Notes: a model not told the origin generated them from the letters alone. Positions 33,357-46,300 are shown, counted from the first letter of the stretch. The stretch is 64,000 nt of DNA from Macrolepiota albuminosa (GCA_027475525.1 JAMWFC010000082.1:1984001-2048000), one strand, 5' to 3'. Made by a program: numbers and translations.

Positions 33357-34797
33357 TAGACTGAGGTTTTACTACTTGCTTTGGCATGCATTTTGTCCTC
33401 AAAATTTGTGCCCCTCACGTGTCAGCCATTGCCGTGTCTCTTCCTCTACTGGCTATATTCTTAATATTTGCTCTCTTTCAGCTATCTTTACCAGCTATTA
33501 CTACTAGCTATTACTACCATGTTCTCAATATTTGCTCCTTTTCAGCTATCTTTACTGGCTATTATGTTGCTCCTCTTTTCTGCTATCTCTGCTAAGTAAT
33601 TAATCAATTTTTTTATGTTGAAGGATTATACTTTTATTTTCTATATATCTATATTTTAAGTTGTTTTTTTTTCTGTATTGAGTGCATTATTGTTTTTTTC
33701 TTTTACCAAGTTGAGAGATTCTGTTTTTTTTTCATATATATATGTATGTTTTTTGAATAAGTGTATATGTTTTTTTTGAATAAATGTATATGTTTTTTTT
33801 AAATAAGTATATATGTTTTTTTTGAATATGTAATTTATTTCATGTTGTTAAATGCCTTGTTTATTATTGTAATTTATTACATCTAGTATCTAGAAAGAGA
33901 AGCATACATGAAAATTGTACAATTATATGAAATTTTTTTTTTGCTCTAGCAGTCATTATTCTGTTCTCTTTGTTTATTTTCATTTTTGAAAATTAAATCA
34001 CATTGTCTTTGGTATTCATAGAACTTTTTGAATTATTTTTTCTATAAGCTTGTATAGATCCAGTTTTCTGTCTAATAGAATATGCTTATATAAGCTAATA
34101 CTCCATCAATAGTTTATATAAGCTGATACTCCATCAATAGTTTATATAAGCTGTTGCTCCTGTAATAGTTTATTGTTTGATCAATCTGTTTTGTATTTTG
34201 ATATATTGATTGAGTTTATAAATTTGCTTTCTTTTAGCATTTTATACCTAGTTGTCAATCTGCTATGATGCTAAGTATCATATTGATTGAGTTTATAAAT
34301 TTGCTTTCTTTTAGCATTTTATACCTAGTTGTCAATCTGCTATGATGCTAAGTATCATGAATAAAAATTGTACATGAGAGTTGTCAAACTATAACTCCTT
34401 TTATTTATGCATATTTAAAAAGTCAACTGTTATGATTTTAGTCGCTTATCTACATTAACTAATACATTTAATATATTGAAATAAATAATTAGAGAGCTAT
34501 TAGAAACTGAAAAACTTTAATTAATCATCTTGGATATAAATTATATCTTGTGCTTATATAGCACCAAAAAATACCTACAAGAAGCATATTCATTTCTCAC
34601 TTTTAGCATAGTTTGTTGTAGTACTCAAACTATTTCTGTTTACAAGTATAAATATGAAGCCACAATTGCAGAGAGATACATCTGTTTCTGTATAGAAGTC
34701 ATATTGATGTCAATATCTTCTATGCCTACAGAGACAATAATGAAAATTGAAGGCTTTGAAGTTAAGTCTCTATATTTTATTTGTCTACTTATCAATA
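33357..34797. other. AT-rich, gene-free stretch with two short minisatellites
   Basis: 33740-33835 has about four copies of a unit of about 28 bp (TTTTTTTGAATAAGTATATATG variants). 34083-34172 has three copies of a 28-29 bp unit (TATATAAGCTGATACTCC and so on). A 77-bp duplication is at 34203-34356. No coding signal on either strand. Confidence 0.6.
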
Positions 34798-34802
34798 CAT
34801 AT

Positions 34803-35397
34803 TGTCAGGAGACTTCTCATTTCTTCCTTCTTTCACTCCCTGTTCCTTCACTCTCCTTTTATTTATTTCCTTATTTCTTCTATCATTCTCTCATTTTGCT
34901 ATTTCTATTCTCTTAACACTATCTGTTAGTACTACTCTCAGCCTTTGAGGTGCTCTGGTTCCTTAGCTATCATTCAGACAAGTGTGGACTTTTCAGCACC
35001 ACTTTCAGACTGCTTATATAAGCCAGAGTTTGCCTTCCTGACTTTCAAAGTCCAGAGTTTTCCTGCCTTGTTTATACAGTTGTTTATTTAGGCAATTTTA
35101 GAGTTTTTAAGATTTTGTTGTACTGTACAGTTGTTTTCCATGCTTCAGAGGCCCCAGAAGCATCCAACCTGGCATAGGAAATTCCTAGACTTGTTCTCTT
35201 TTGATCTCCCTCTGCCAGGCTTCAGAGGCCCCAGAAGCATCCAACCTGGCATAGGAAATTCCTAGACTTGTTCTCTTTTGATCTCCCTCTGCCAGGTGAT
35301 AGTTATTATGATATTGTCAGTATATACTCTAATACACTTTGGATCTTCCTCTGCCAGCTGTGTGACTGAGCCACAGCCTCCAGAGATTGCCCTTACA
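34803..35397 (+). repeat. Solo LTR of B family with CATAT target duplication
   Basis: TGTCAGGAGACT...TGCCCTTACA, 595 bp, again 518 plus 77 (duplication 35142-35295). Flanked by CATAT at 34798-34802 and 35398-35402, proving a genuine insertion followed by LTR-LTR recombination. Retains AGACTTGTTCT. Confidence 0.92.
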
Positions 35398-35531
35398 CAT
35401 ATCATGCTATCCAATTCTTAGATTTATGCTGATAAACACTAATGTATATAATCAATCAACTTCCTCAATCATTGAAAAACCTCTCTCTTCAAACTGTTGA
35501 AAGACATTCCACTACACAAACTCACTCAAAA

Positions 35532-35693
35532 TGTAACAGAGTAGGCTGTCACAGCCTATGATTTGGTCACACTTGTTACAGTAACTCTTTAATCTTTATT
35601 CTTTGCTAGTCTCTATGCTTGTGTAATCACTATTATAGAATTGGGTCATATGCACTTGGGACACTAAGGAACTGAACTCAACCCATACATACA
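35532..35693 (+). repeat. 5' LTR of element G
   Basis: 162 bp. A short palindrome GGCTGTCACAGCC follows the terminus. Preceded by CAAAA. Confidence 0.85.
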
Positions 35694-37533
35694 CTTTTTT
35701 GCGTATCCAGCTCCAGTGGCTTTGTCACACACTATCACTAGACTATAGCAGAGACTTGGCTACAACACTGCTTATCTTTTGACTTCTGGACTCTTTGCTG
35801 GACTTTTGGGATGCTTTGGACCTTCTATCAGTGTCTCTTCTTGGTTGCAGGATTAGGAGAGGTGTGGATAGGAGCTGGAGATATTTGTGGGTGAGAGATA
35901 ATGAGCTGGCATGAAGATTGAGTCATATCTTGGGAGCAAGGCCACAGTTTGCCCCATCTCTTTTACCATTGTGATCTCCTCATGTCCAGGATCCTTTTGA
36001 TATCTGGATGGCCCTCAACTTTCACTCCCTCCTTCTCCATCTCTGGATTTTCAATATTTTACAAAATTGCCTATATCTCACAATCCACTGCACCAATTCC
36101 CTTGATTCTAGTGCCATTGGAAGTGCATTGCTTCACTCCTTCCAATGGCCCCATGGTTGACCCAATCCAGACCATGGTGCTAGCTCAAAGTTGTTAGTTG
36201 TGCATTGCTTCACTCCTTCCAATGGCCCCATGGTTGACCCAATCCAGACCATGGTGCTAGCTCAAAGTTGTTAGTTGTGATATTTTTACTATTTTGCAGA
36301 TATCTTGCAATCTGAAACCGTTTGGCTCAATTCCTATGGCATGAGATGTGCCTTGACATGCCCTTTCAACAGTATCTAGGTTTATACTATTTCAGTCCAC
36401 AGTTCTTGCTTGACATCACCATCTTTGTCTATCACCTCCTTCCTCCTTATTCTCATGGGGAACCTCTGTCTCAGGATTTTTCTAGACCATTTCTGTGATG
36501 CATTTATGGTCACTTCCTGCCCCTATAAACCATCCAGTCCATCTCTCAGTTATTGTCCCAGAATTTTCTGTGGTGTCTGGCTTGGCACCCTCTCTACCCC
36601 TATAAACCATCCAGTCCATCTCTCAGTTATTGTCCCAGAATTTTCTGTGGTGTCTGGCTTGGCACCCTCTCTAGTGCATCTGCACAGTTCACATAATTGA
36701 TTCGACTTTACACTTATTTCCTGATGGATCTGACCTCTATCCATCTTCACCATGTCATTCTTTGACACCGTTAATCAGCTCTATTTTGTTTTATATGTGC
36801 CTCACACCTTTGGTGTTATTCTGAGAAGGCCTTTGAGGTAATCCAAAGAAGTGGACTTTTGTCTATTCAATCAACTATGACATGATTACTTCTGCCCAAC
36901 CCCATTCATATCTCCTCAGCATCTCTTCCTTCCTTTTGTCTATTCAATCAACTATGACATGATTACTTCTGCCCAACCCCATTCATATCTCCTCAGCATC
37001 TCTTCCTTCTGTGCTTGCCCTACTAGCTCACAATTGACTGTGTGCGACCTGCTAGAGTGTCTAGAGGCTGGAGATAATGGTGAATATGGATGTATTCTAC
37101 TAGCTCACAATTGACTGTGTGCGACCTGCTAGAGTGTCTAGAGGCTGGAGATAATGGTGAATATGGATGTATTCCATATTTGCATATGATCAAGACTTTG
37201 TTCTTCCACCCTTCTCACCTTTTTTATGATGTTTTGCAGAGCCAATGTGCTCTGCCCACCCTGTTGATGCTGTTAGTGTCAACTTTGATCTATCCAAGAA
37301 CTTTCTCTTGGAGAGGGGGAGGAAAGGTGGACTCTGGCACAAAATTTGAAGGGGCACATGGGAGGGGAGGATGGAATGACTATATGGAGTGGAGGACAAC
37401 CTGACTAGACAAGCAGACACAATGGATGATGAAGGAGCCTTAGCAATAAAGAAGTACATTACTGGAGTGAGCACCACTGTAGGAAATTTTTTTTTCTTCT
37501 TTCAGATTGGTATCTAATCTCAAAAGGGGGGTA

Positions 37534-37705
37534 TGTAACAGAGTAGGCTGTCACAGCCTATGATTTGGTCACACTTGTTATAGTAACTCTTTAGTCTTTA
37601 TCCTTTACCAGTCTCTCTGTTTGTGTAGTTGCCATTTTTGCTATAGAATTGTGTCATACACACTTGGAACACTAAGAAACTGAACTTAACTCGTACATTG
37701 TTACA
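37534..37705 (+). repeat. 3' LTR of element G
   Basis: 172 bp, same start and end as the 5' LTR with scattered differences (for example TTTAATCTTTATT versus TTTAGTCTTTATC). Followed by CAAAA. Confidence 0.85.
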
Positions 37706-37839
37706 CAAAAGCTCAACTCATTTAAATTTGAGCTCAAGTTTCATATAAATAGTAGCTAAAATTTCTCTCTCTGCTTCAGTAATTGTGCTATTGGTCTCTT
37801 TTTGACTATTCAATTTTATAAACAGTCATTGACAAAGCT

Positions 37840-38221
37840 CTACTGTAGACCTCGGTATTGCCGTGCACTGCAGCGGCCCATCCCTATTGATTCAAAAGCA
37901 TTGTCTGGAGGATGCTAAGCCCAACGGGTTCGAGTTACCCTCATTCATCACCGACAGTAGGAAGAAGCGCACTTGTAAAACACCCCCTGCATCCCCTACT
38001 GTCGACCCTCTCGCCGCTCTCGAAGAAATGACCATCGACTCCGCGTTCTTCGAAGCCGTCGCTTAATTATCGCTCGTAACTTTCCGCCTAACAAGAGGCC
38101 TTGCGTTCGAATCTCACACTCTCCTTTATTTTCTTGTTCCTGGATCACGTCTACTTCTCCCTTAAATTTCCTCAGTTACTCTTAGGTATCCCTCACCCGT
38201 TCCCGATACCTGGAGGGCGTA
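37840..38221 (+). pseudogene. 3' end of an LTR retrotransposon ORF and its polypurine tract
   Basis: An open frame enters at about 37860 and ends at 38064-38066 with a Pro/Thr/acidic tail (PPASPTVDPLAALEEMTID). Non-coding sequence ending CTGGAGGGCGTA, a plausible polypurine tract, runs to the LTR at 38222. GC-rich compared with the left neighbour. The upstream part of the element is missing. A GTTCGAATC box at about 38107 looks like a tRNA B box but no tRNA fold exists. Confidence 0.5.
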
Positions 38222-38435
38222 TGTGACGGCCGTGACCCATTTGTTACTTCTCATATCGACCCTTACCTTCTTTATAGCTATATCTTGTGATTACTGCAGC
38301 TACCGGGTACTCTATTGCCGGGACTATATAAACTAGTACAGTGTTAGAGTACGGTAGCTTCTTCCCAATTATCAGGACTAACCCGGTTCTATCAATTGTG
38401 TGAAGACTCTTCTACCTTGTGGTAACACCGTCACA
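38222..38435 (+). repeat. LTR upstream of the kinase-like gene K1
   Basis: TGTGACGGCC...AACACCGTCACA, 214 bp, with perfect 8-bp inverted ends TGTGACGG/CCGTCACA and an internal TATA box (ACTATATAAAC, about 38325). It ends 81 bp before the K1 start codon. The flanks GCGTA and GACGC are not a clear duplication, and the left flank looks like element interior, so this is the 3' LTR of a truncated element. Confidence 0.75.
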
Positions 38436-38516
38436 GACGCTGTTCCCACAGTTTCCCACCTATTGTTGTCATACATAAAGTACAGTACTCTGACTTGAAA
38501 GCCTTGCTCATTCACC

Positions 38517-40128
38517 ATGTCCTCGCAATACGACAATCTTGATTCTCTACTTCGTAATGTCCCATCGGAAGAAGACCCAGCATTTTACCAATTGCTCTGT
38601 CGCAGAGTCACCTGGTTTGACTCAGATCGCGTCAGGTCTTGGTTTCTTGAACATGGTTACACTCTGTATCATCGGCATGAACCTGAAAACGATGGTGATC
38701 TTATTGTTGAAATGTACCCGCCTGGTGCAGAACCACAAGAGACGGCGTTTCCCTATCCATATGAAGGCGGTTATTACGGCGGGTATGAAGGCGAGAGTCC
38801 CAAAGGGTTCCCACCTTTTAACGCATACACTGGTCATCGGGTGCGTACACTGCAATCCTCTCTCTTTATTTCTTAAGTTCAAAATCATGTTGATGATTTC
38901 TCCTGGGCTAGCAGGCCACTATCAGTTTTGCTCAAAATCATTGCGGGCGCCACGTTGCAGTGAAAGCAATACTAAATGACAGTGAAGAGTTTCGTGTTCT
39001 AAGATACCTCCAGGACCAAGGAGTACCGCACTCCATCGATGCCTTTTGTAATGTGATACCGGTTTTGGATCTTCTTCCGTATGAAGGACATTGGCTTGCG
39101 ATCATGCCTAGGTAGGGGTGCCAACTCCAAATGAATATGTGGCTTACCGAGACCTCGCGAACAAGATGGGGTATACTACCTCTCGGTCCTCCTTTGCAAA
39201 GTATACATGAAGTTTTTCATTTCATACTCTGTCTATTAAAGGTGCAGATTTTACCATCCTCCACTGAACCATCCCTTATTTTGGTATCAGGGACTATCCT
39301 TCCTTCATGAACACAGAATATTTCATGGGGTACGTAGCCATGTTCACGGTTCGATCTCCTCTAATACGTCTTTGGCTCAGGACATTCAGACAGGCAACAT
39401 TCTAGTTAATCATCTTGATAGGGACTTTCTTGATAGAAAAAATCGCTTTCGCCGGTTGCTACGCTCACAAGGTAAATTGACTTACGCACTTTGTGATTTC
39501 GATGGTTCCACAATATTTCCGCCGACAATGTCTTTGGACGAGTGTCGCCTCCCCAGCCATATATCTTTTAACACGTTGTGGTATCAAGCCCCAGCGGACA
39601 CGTCTCAGGGCGAGTTTGATTTTAACCCCTTTGCCTTTGACGTTGGGATGCTAGGTGTCTTGTTCTGTCACGAGTTTCAAGTAAGCCAGCACACCTTCAC
39701 CTGCTCTAAAAAGTATTTACTTGCATGAATTTTAGCATATGACGCGGACCGTTCCCATGCTGGCACCCTTATTCGACAAGATGACAACCCGATATATTGA
39801 ACAGCGTTTTAAAGCCTCAGAAGCCTTACAATTTTTTGAACAAGAAGTCCTTCCGCAGACACCTGAACACATACTCTCCTCTTTAGTACCCCGATCCAAT
39901 GGTACAGCTGGGCTGTATGATACCTACGATCGATGGGCAGGCCTTGATCCCGATTTTGTGAACAAATGGAGAGCTTTCCGTGAGCCTCCTGTTCCGCTTT
40001 ACCTTAAATTTTTCCGGCGTATCTGTGAATATCCACGAGTATTCGACATTATTAGTTGCATCCGCCGAGTTGCTCGATTTGTCCGCGTCCGCATATCATT
40101 CTTCCGCAGATCATTTCATCTTCAATAG
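38517..40128 (+). CDS. Protein-kinase-like protein K1 (six exons, 442 aa)
   Basis: Hand model: exons 38517-38840, 38915-39111, 39166-39241, 39291-39329, 39381-39680, 39736-40128; 1329 nt, all phases agree, GT-AG introns of 49-74 nt. Kinase features: HVAVKAI at about residues 120-126 (ATP-anchoring Lys), catalytic loop FHGDIQTGNILVN at about 210-223, CDFDGS at about 250. Against the canonical HRDxKxxN and DFG, HRD is HGD, the loop Lys is Gln and DFG is DFD, so catalytic activity is doubtful. The first 105 residues are Tyr/Pro/Glu-rich without a known domain. The C-terminal 130 residues end in a basic helix. Same intron positions as K2 (57727-59350), so the two arose by duplication. Lineage-specific Agaricomycete kinase-like family; substrate unknown. 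Confidence 0.8.
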
Positions 40129-40227
40129 TCTCATTGACCTGGACCCAGGAGAGCCTGAAGTGCGATGTGTACTTTGTCCCTCGTTGTATTTTTATGTATA
40201 ATATCGCAATATAATCGAATGCACCTA

Positions 40228-43200
40228 TGGTGCGGTTCACTTAGAGACCGCATGTCAAAATCGGCCGATGGAATTTTTTTTTTCGCCATGTTCGAGTTTC
40301 GAAACCGGGGACTTTGCAATTGATACTAGTGTATGTAGTATACATTAAATACAACATGATATCTTCCCTATCTTCCATGAAAAATGCCGTTTAAAAAGAA
40401 ATATCTTCGAATTGCTGCTTCCCGAGAACATGCGACAGCCCTGCAAGCAAGGCAAACACCTAGAAATGTATTGGATGGAGAGCTGGAGATCAAGAGTTTA
40501 CATGCACACGAGCCTTTGCTGGTTGCTGGCTCGAATTCAGACTCTGAGACTGCTTGGCAGGGTGGTGTCAATCATTATGGCACTACTGATGACAATAAGA
40601 CAGACTCACAGGAGGGTGCAGATGCCAAATATGAAACAATCAGTGAGTTTAGTGAAGAGGATGTTACAAAACTTCAGAAAGAGACCAATCTGTATCAATA
40701 CATCCAAATTCCAAAGACAGATAAGGAATGGAAGGAAGCAGAAGCCAATCGAGCTCTTGAATATACAGGTATCAATACATCCAAATTCCAAAGACAGATA
40801 AGGAATGGAAGGAAGCAGAAGCCAATCGAGCTCTTGAATATACAGGCTTTTGATAAGGACTTGTCAACACAATGAAAAAAAAGCGTGTGAACAACAGGCT
40901 GCTTGAAAACATGCAAAGACTTCATGAGTGATCAGATCATTTAGCTGAACAAAAAAAACTTGCCAATTTATTAGTGACGACCCAAAGGTTGTCCTTATGC
41001 ATAAATTTTTTGCTTCATGCTCCTCATTCAAGCCTGTACCTGCTGCTATGCCCACTGAGGCCATGACAGATCATAGGACTGTTCCTAAAAAAGCTGCTGA
41101 AGCAATATATACCCCTGCTGAGCTTGCAAACTTCTCTTCTGATGACAAAGATGGGAGTTATGATGCAGATATTGGGGAAGATGAAGGAAATAATATTACC
41201 AAGCCTGTATCAGCATACACACCAATTTGATCTTTGTTGCCAATTGCTCCACCACCTAAGCACCATCGTTATGAAATCCCAATTAGAAAGCAGCATGAGA
41301 ATGAGCAAGCTGATAAGAAAGAAGAGTTACAAAAAGCACTTGAAGACATTGGAAAGCTTATCAAATCTCAAAAGATGAAATTTGAAGAAGGATCCAAGGG
41401 ACTCCAAGCATATCATACTTTTGCAATCCAGAGTTTCCTCTGCATGGTTGTCAAAAATGGTTGATTATCTATGGATGCATCAGAATGTGCTGCAGAAAGC
41501 TATGGTTTTGCTGCAAAATGGGGTGGGAGGAAGTTACGTGGATGGACAAATGATTGGATCAAGACATGCAGCCTCCCAAAGTCTCAAAAAGAACGACATG
41601 CAAAAGTTTACTCAGTGTTGAATAACCCTGCAATATGGGCTGAACTTCTTGCATTTGTTCAGTCAAATAAATGGGCTATAAATCCAGCAAACTTGCAGTT
41701 GTTCACATCAGGAAAGTTGGTGCCAAATGCTGCCAAGAAATATTTACACCATCTCATAAATGAGGAGATGCTTCATGGTCTCAAAAAATATATGGAGGTT
41801 GAACTTTTTCCGCACATTCAAATGAAGGCCACAAAGGGTATTTCAATTAGGACAGCACATTGATGGCTCAGAAATGAGGGGTTCTGCTTCATTGGATACA
41901 AAAAGGGGCTTTATTTTGATGGACATGATTGTCCTGATGTTGTGGAGTATTAAAACAACATCTTCTTACCTCTGATGAAGGAATATTTTCCCTGTCTGAT
42001 TTGTTACACAGTGGGGGATGTGGATACACCTGTGAAGGCCTCAAACTTTGTTGAGAGGCCATTGGTTCTTGTTGCACAAAATGAAATAACTGCTCAGGCA
42101 AATGATACAGTTTTAAAAAGCTGGGTTTTTGATAACCAACACAAGCTCAGAAAGAAGGGTATAGATCATGGCCTTCATCAAAGTGATATTATTTGTTTGA
42201 CAGTTGATTGGTTAGCTGAAGCAAACCAAACACTTGAATATGGAAAGAATTACAATGGTTACTGGACAGGTGATATGTTTTATACACAAATAAGCTTAAA
42301 CTATTTTAATTCTTGCAAGTCTAATCTTTTCTGGCATAGCTGAAGGATAAAATCATTCCTGCATTTGAAAAAGCTCATGGGCCAGGATATCAAGCTTTAT
42401 TCATGATTGATATTTCTCAAGATCATTCAGCATATGCTGAAGATGCCTTAGTTGCAAATTGCATGAATGTTAAGCCAGGTGGGAAGCAGGCATCTCTTTG
42501 TGATGGTTGGTATGAATGTGATGGCTAGAGGATCACATAAAAGATGAACTTCCCACCTAATCATCCAATAAATTCCAATGAGCCCAAAGGACTCTGCCAA
42601 GTTCTGACTGAAAGAGGCATCAATACAAAAGGAATTCATTGCAAGTGCAAGAGCAAATGCAAAACAAATGCAACTACATGTTGTTGTTTGCATATTATGT
42701 CAAACAAACCTGATTTTCAGCAACAAAAGTCATTGGTACAGGAGATTATTTAAGCAGCTAGATGCATATTACTTCCCAAATTTCACTGTGAACTCAATTT
42801 TATAGAGTTCTTCAGGAGAGCAGTCAAAAGATATTTGTGGAAACACTGTGATATGACCTTTGACACTTTGAAGGACAATATGCCATGTGCCCTTGCATCT
42901 GTGCAAGTTTCAACTATTTAAAAATGGGAACACCAGATGCACAGATAGATAAATGCTTATCATGAAGAGCTTGAAACTCAAGAAGCTCAGATCAAGGTCA
43001 AACAGTTTAGCTCTACAAAGTATAAGTCCCACCAACATGTTCCAGAGATAGTGGCACAAATATTCAATGCATAATTAAATTAGATAATTTCTTGATTAGG
43101 TATTATCTCATAAGGAAATGCCAAATTGGAGTGTCTAAAAAAATATAACTCCTTCAGTTTTGAAGATATAAAAAATCTGTCTTGGGGTTCTGTTCCCTTC

Positions 43201-43301
43201 ATTAAAAGGAGCATTTTGACAAGACAGATAAAAAAAATGTCAATTTTTGAAGGTGCAATATTATTTGTCACACTTTGGTAGTCTCTAAGTGACCTGCACC
43301 A
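40228..43301 (+). mobile_element. DDE transposon E1 (Tc1/mariner type, 3.1 kb)
   Basis: Terminal inverted repeats: TGGTGCGGTTCACTTAGAGA on the left and, reading inward from the right, TGGTGCAGGTCACTTAGAGA. TA lies outside both ends (40226-40227 and 43302-43303), the target duplication typical of Tc1/mariner. It carries one broken transposase gene. Its left end interrupts DNA that is homologous to the 3' flank of K2, so it landed about 100 bp after K1. Confidence 0.85.
40384..43074 (+). pseudogene. Transposase of E1 (DDE, broken)
   Basis: Would cut and join the transposon ends. N-terminal half is acidic and Lys-rich without a clear DNA-binding motif. The C-terminal DDE fold: DIICLTVDWLAEANQTLEYG and YNGYWTGDMF (first Asp region, about 42185-42280), ALFMIDISQDHSAYAED (second Asp, about 42393-42440), then a cysteine-rich insert CKCKSKCKTNATTCCC (about 42642-42690), and LPKFHCELNFIEFFRRAVKR (Glu region, about 42773-42830). 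Several stops, and one 77-bp duplication at 40693-40846 in the first exon-like frame. An intron is possible at about 42290-42340, where frames change before KDKIIPAFEKAHG. Stop TAA at 43072-43074. Confidence 0.75.
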
Positions 43302-43343
43302 TACATATCAGAGTGTTTGTAGAAATGAAATTTTATACTCAAC

Positions 43344-46300
43344 ATGTCATCTAAAAAGCTATATCTTCAAATTGCAGCTCAGCATGCCCATGCTCAAGCT
43401 TTGTTAGCAAGACAGGCCACCTCTCTATTCTAGAAATTTATTTCTTCAGCCACACAGTTGAGTTCTCCATTGCCAATAATAATTTCCTCTGAATCAGAGA
43501 CAGCCTCTCAAGGAGGTGTGAATTACTATAGCATGACAAGCAATGACAAAACTAAATTACAAACTAGCTCTGAGTCTGAAAGAGTCACTGATTTCAGTGA
43601 GGAGGATGTTGACAAGTTAAAGAATAGTGTTGTGCAGAATGGAGGTCTGTATCAGAAGATGCAGATGTTAAAAACTTTGAAAGAATGGAAGGCTGTGAAG
43701 GCAAACCAAAGTTTGGGATACAATGAGGAATATGCAGTTGAAAGCACAGAAGGCATGCAAAGAAAAGGAACTGTGAGAGAGATCCAAAGCTTTGTGAGTG
43801 CTCTGATTTGACTGTGATTTCATAGAAACTTACATTGTCAATAGTAATGATCTGAGTATTGTTCTTATGTGCAATTTCTTTGCCCCAAAACCTCAGGTGG
43901 CATCCAAAACCTCACTCAAAAAAAAAAAACCAGAAAATGTAATCATTGAGACTTCACCAAAAACATTGTTATTGATCCCTGCTGATCTCACAGCATTCTT
44001 TTCAGATGAGAAGGTTTATAAGGCTGATAATGAGGAAGAGGAAGATAATGGATATACAGATTCAGTTTTATATGCTGCTGTATCTAATACAACTTCTCTC
44101 TTACAATCTTTGCCTTCTGCTGTATCTGCACTAAAATGTTGCCGTCTTAAAGTTCCAATTCAATTCTGGCATGAAAAAAAGCATGACAAAAAACTAAGAA
44201 AGCTTTAGCAAGCATACACAGACATACAAAAGCTGCTGAAATCAAAAAAAAAACCAAGTTTCAGAGTGAAGGGTGGTCAGGAGGCCTGCAAGCATATTGC
44301 ACCCTTGCAATCCAGAGCTTTTTTCAGATGGTCATTCAGAATGGGCACCTCTCAGTGGACACCTCAAAGATTGCTGCTGAGAGCCATGAATTTTCAGCCA
44401 AGTGGGAAGGGCAAATGTTGTGTGCATAGACACAGAATTGAGTTGAGCATCATGTGCTCCTACAGTCCTGGAAAGGCTATCATGGGAAAGTTTAGGAAAG
44501 TTTATTCTATGCTGGATAACCCAGCCATCTATGCCAAGCTTCATGCATATGTTCAATCACACAAGTGGGCAATAAATCCTTCAAAATTGCAGGAATTCCC
44601 AGAAGAAAATTGGTACCTCAGGCAGCAGACAAATACCTTTGACACATTGTCCAAGAAGAAATGCCAAGGGGGCTGATGAATTATATAGAGATGAAGCTCT
44701 TTCTATGGGTTCAGACAAAACTCAAAAATGGTGCTTGCATATCAATCAGCACAGCACAGTGTTGGCTTTGCACTGAGGGATTTTGATTTATTTGATACCA
44801 AAAAGGGCTCTATTTTGATGAGCATAAATAATCGTTCTGATATTCTGAAATACTGCAATAATGTATTCTTGCCTGAAATGAAAAAGTATTTCTCTTGCTT
44901 GGTTTGTTATACTGTTGAAGATGTTGAAAAGCCAGTCATGCCACATAATTTTATTGAACACCCACTAGCTCTGGTAGCACAGGATGAGATGATAGCTCAG
45001 GCTCATGACATGGTCTCAAAAAGTTGGGTTCTGGTGATGATGCCCAAAAGTAGATCAGTAGCAGATATGGTTTATGGCTACTGACTTGTACAATTGTGTT
45101 GGGCATGCTAAGGTTGAGGGAGTCCCGTAGATCAGTAGCAGATATGGTTTATGGCTACTGACTTGTACAATTGTGTTGGGCATGCTAAGGTTGAGGGAGT
45201 CCCGACAGTTCCCAGAGAACAAGTCAAAAAAATGACTTCAATGGCAAGTTTTGGTAGAGGTCAGCAACAGAAGTTGGTAGGGATATGCAGCAACAGAGGA
45301 GCACTAATAACAAAGTATGTCTAAAGAATAAGGGAAGGGGAATACAAGTGAGTGCAGCAGAGGATGCAGCAAGGAAAACTAGAGGCTTAGCAATGACTAA
45401 GCTGCATGATGCCTGCTGTAGGTGCAAGGCATGTAGGTTCTATAAGTGTAACTGTGGCAAGCAAGCTAAGAGTGTTCAGACAGTTGGCGGCTATAAACCT
45501 AGTCAGCTTAAAAGAAATCTGAACTGTGAGGTGAACTGCAGAATAAACAGGATATTCTGTTTTGTGGTAACTAGTGACAATGGTAAGTATTTATAATGAA
45601 AACAAGTTCCCCATTGCCAAGTGGCTAAATATTCTGTTTTGTGGTAACTAGTGACAATGGTAAGTATTTATAATGAAAACAAGTTCCCCATTGCCAAGTG
45701 GCTAAAGTCGCCAAGGAGCGGTAAACTGTAAGCAATGTAATTAAATGTCATGCATTAATCTAAATATTTAGAATAAAGCAAGAAAGCTGTCTGTCTGACT
45801 AAGGGAGGGATGCCAAGAGGTGTCAGGTGCCAGGGTAAATGTTATGCAACCCGTCATGAGTAAATGACATTATTTTTAATGCATAAGCACTGTTGTCAGC
45901 TAGCTGTGCCACATGCTAATTGATTGATGCTACCTGTCAATGCTTGCTGGCAGTGTAATGCTAGCTGTCATTCCAGCTGCCACTGGCGCTATCACTGATT
46001 GAATCTGTTGCTTGCCATGCATAGCCATTGGTTAAGGCTTAAAATGGATAAATCATGTGTGCCAAGTTTGGAACGCATGCAGCAAGGTGCCCAGAACCAA
46101 TGCTGAGCCTGCTGTTGATGTGCCTAGACTGTGTGGAGTCCTATTACTAGATAATCATTATAAGCCCAGAAAGAAAGGTGTTGGATAAGATCTTCATCAA
46201 AGCAATGTTATTTGCTCAACAGTTGGTTGGTTGAAGAATGCAAGCCAGACACTGGAGTATAGTAAAAATTATAATGGATATTGGACTGGTAATATGTTTT

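Larger units (their letters stand above)
35532..37705 (+). mobile_element. Non-autonomous LTR element G (2.2 kb)
   Basis: LTRs 35532-35693 and 37534-37705 both begin TGTAACAGAGTAGGCTGTCACAG and end TACA. A polypurine tract CAAAAGGGGGGTA (about 37521-37533) precedes the 3' LTR, and CAAAA target duplications lie at 35527-35531 and 37706-37710. The 1.84-kb interior has no gag, protease, RT or integrase motif on either strand, so it must have been moved by another element; the TGTAAC start and CTTTTTT after the 5' LTR are shared with element A, a possible helper. The interior carries four 77-bp duplications (36123, 36521, 36856, 37021). Confidence 0.85.

Noticed and set aside
33740..34172. CRISPR-like array
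   Set aside because: Repeats are contiguous and AT-rich without unique spacers: ordinary minisatellites in a eukaryotic genome.
36121..37174. Four tandem duplications read as a minisatellite locus
   Set aside because: The four units are unrelated in sequence and each has the 77-bp period seen elsewhere, so they belong to the assembly artefact.
38097..38125. GTTCGAATC box resembling a tRNA or SINE
   Set aside because: The flanking bases do not form a T stem (the pair next to the loop closes, the following ones do not) and no A box or cloverleaf is present.
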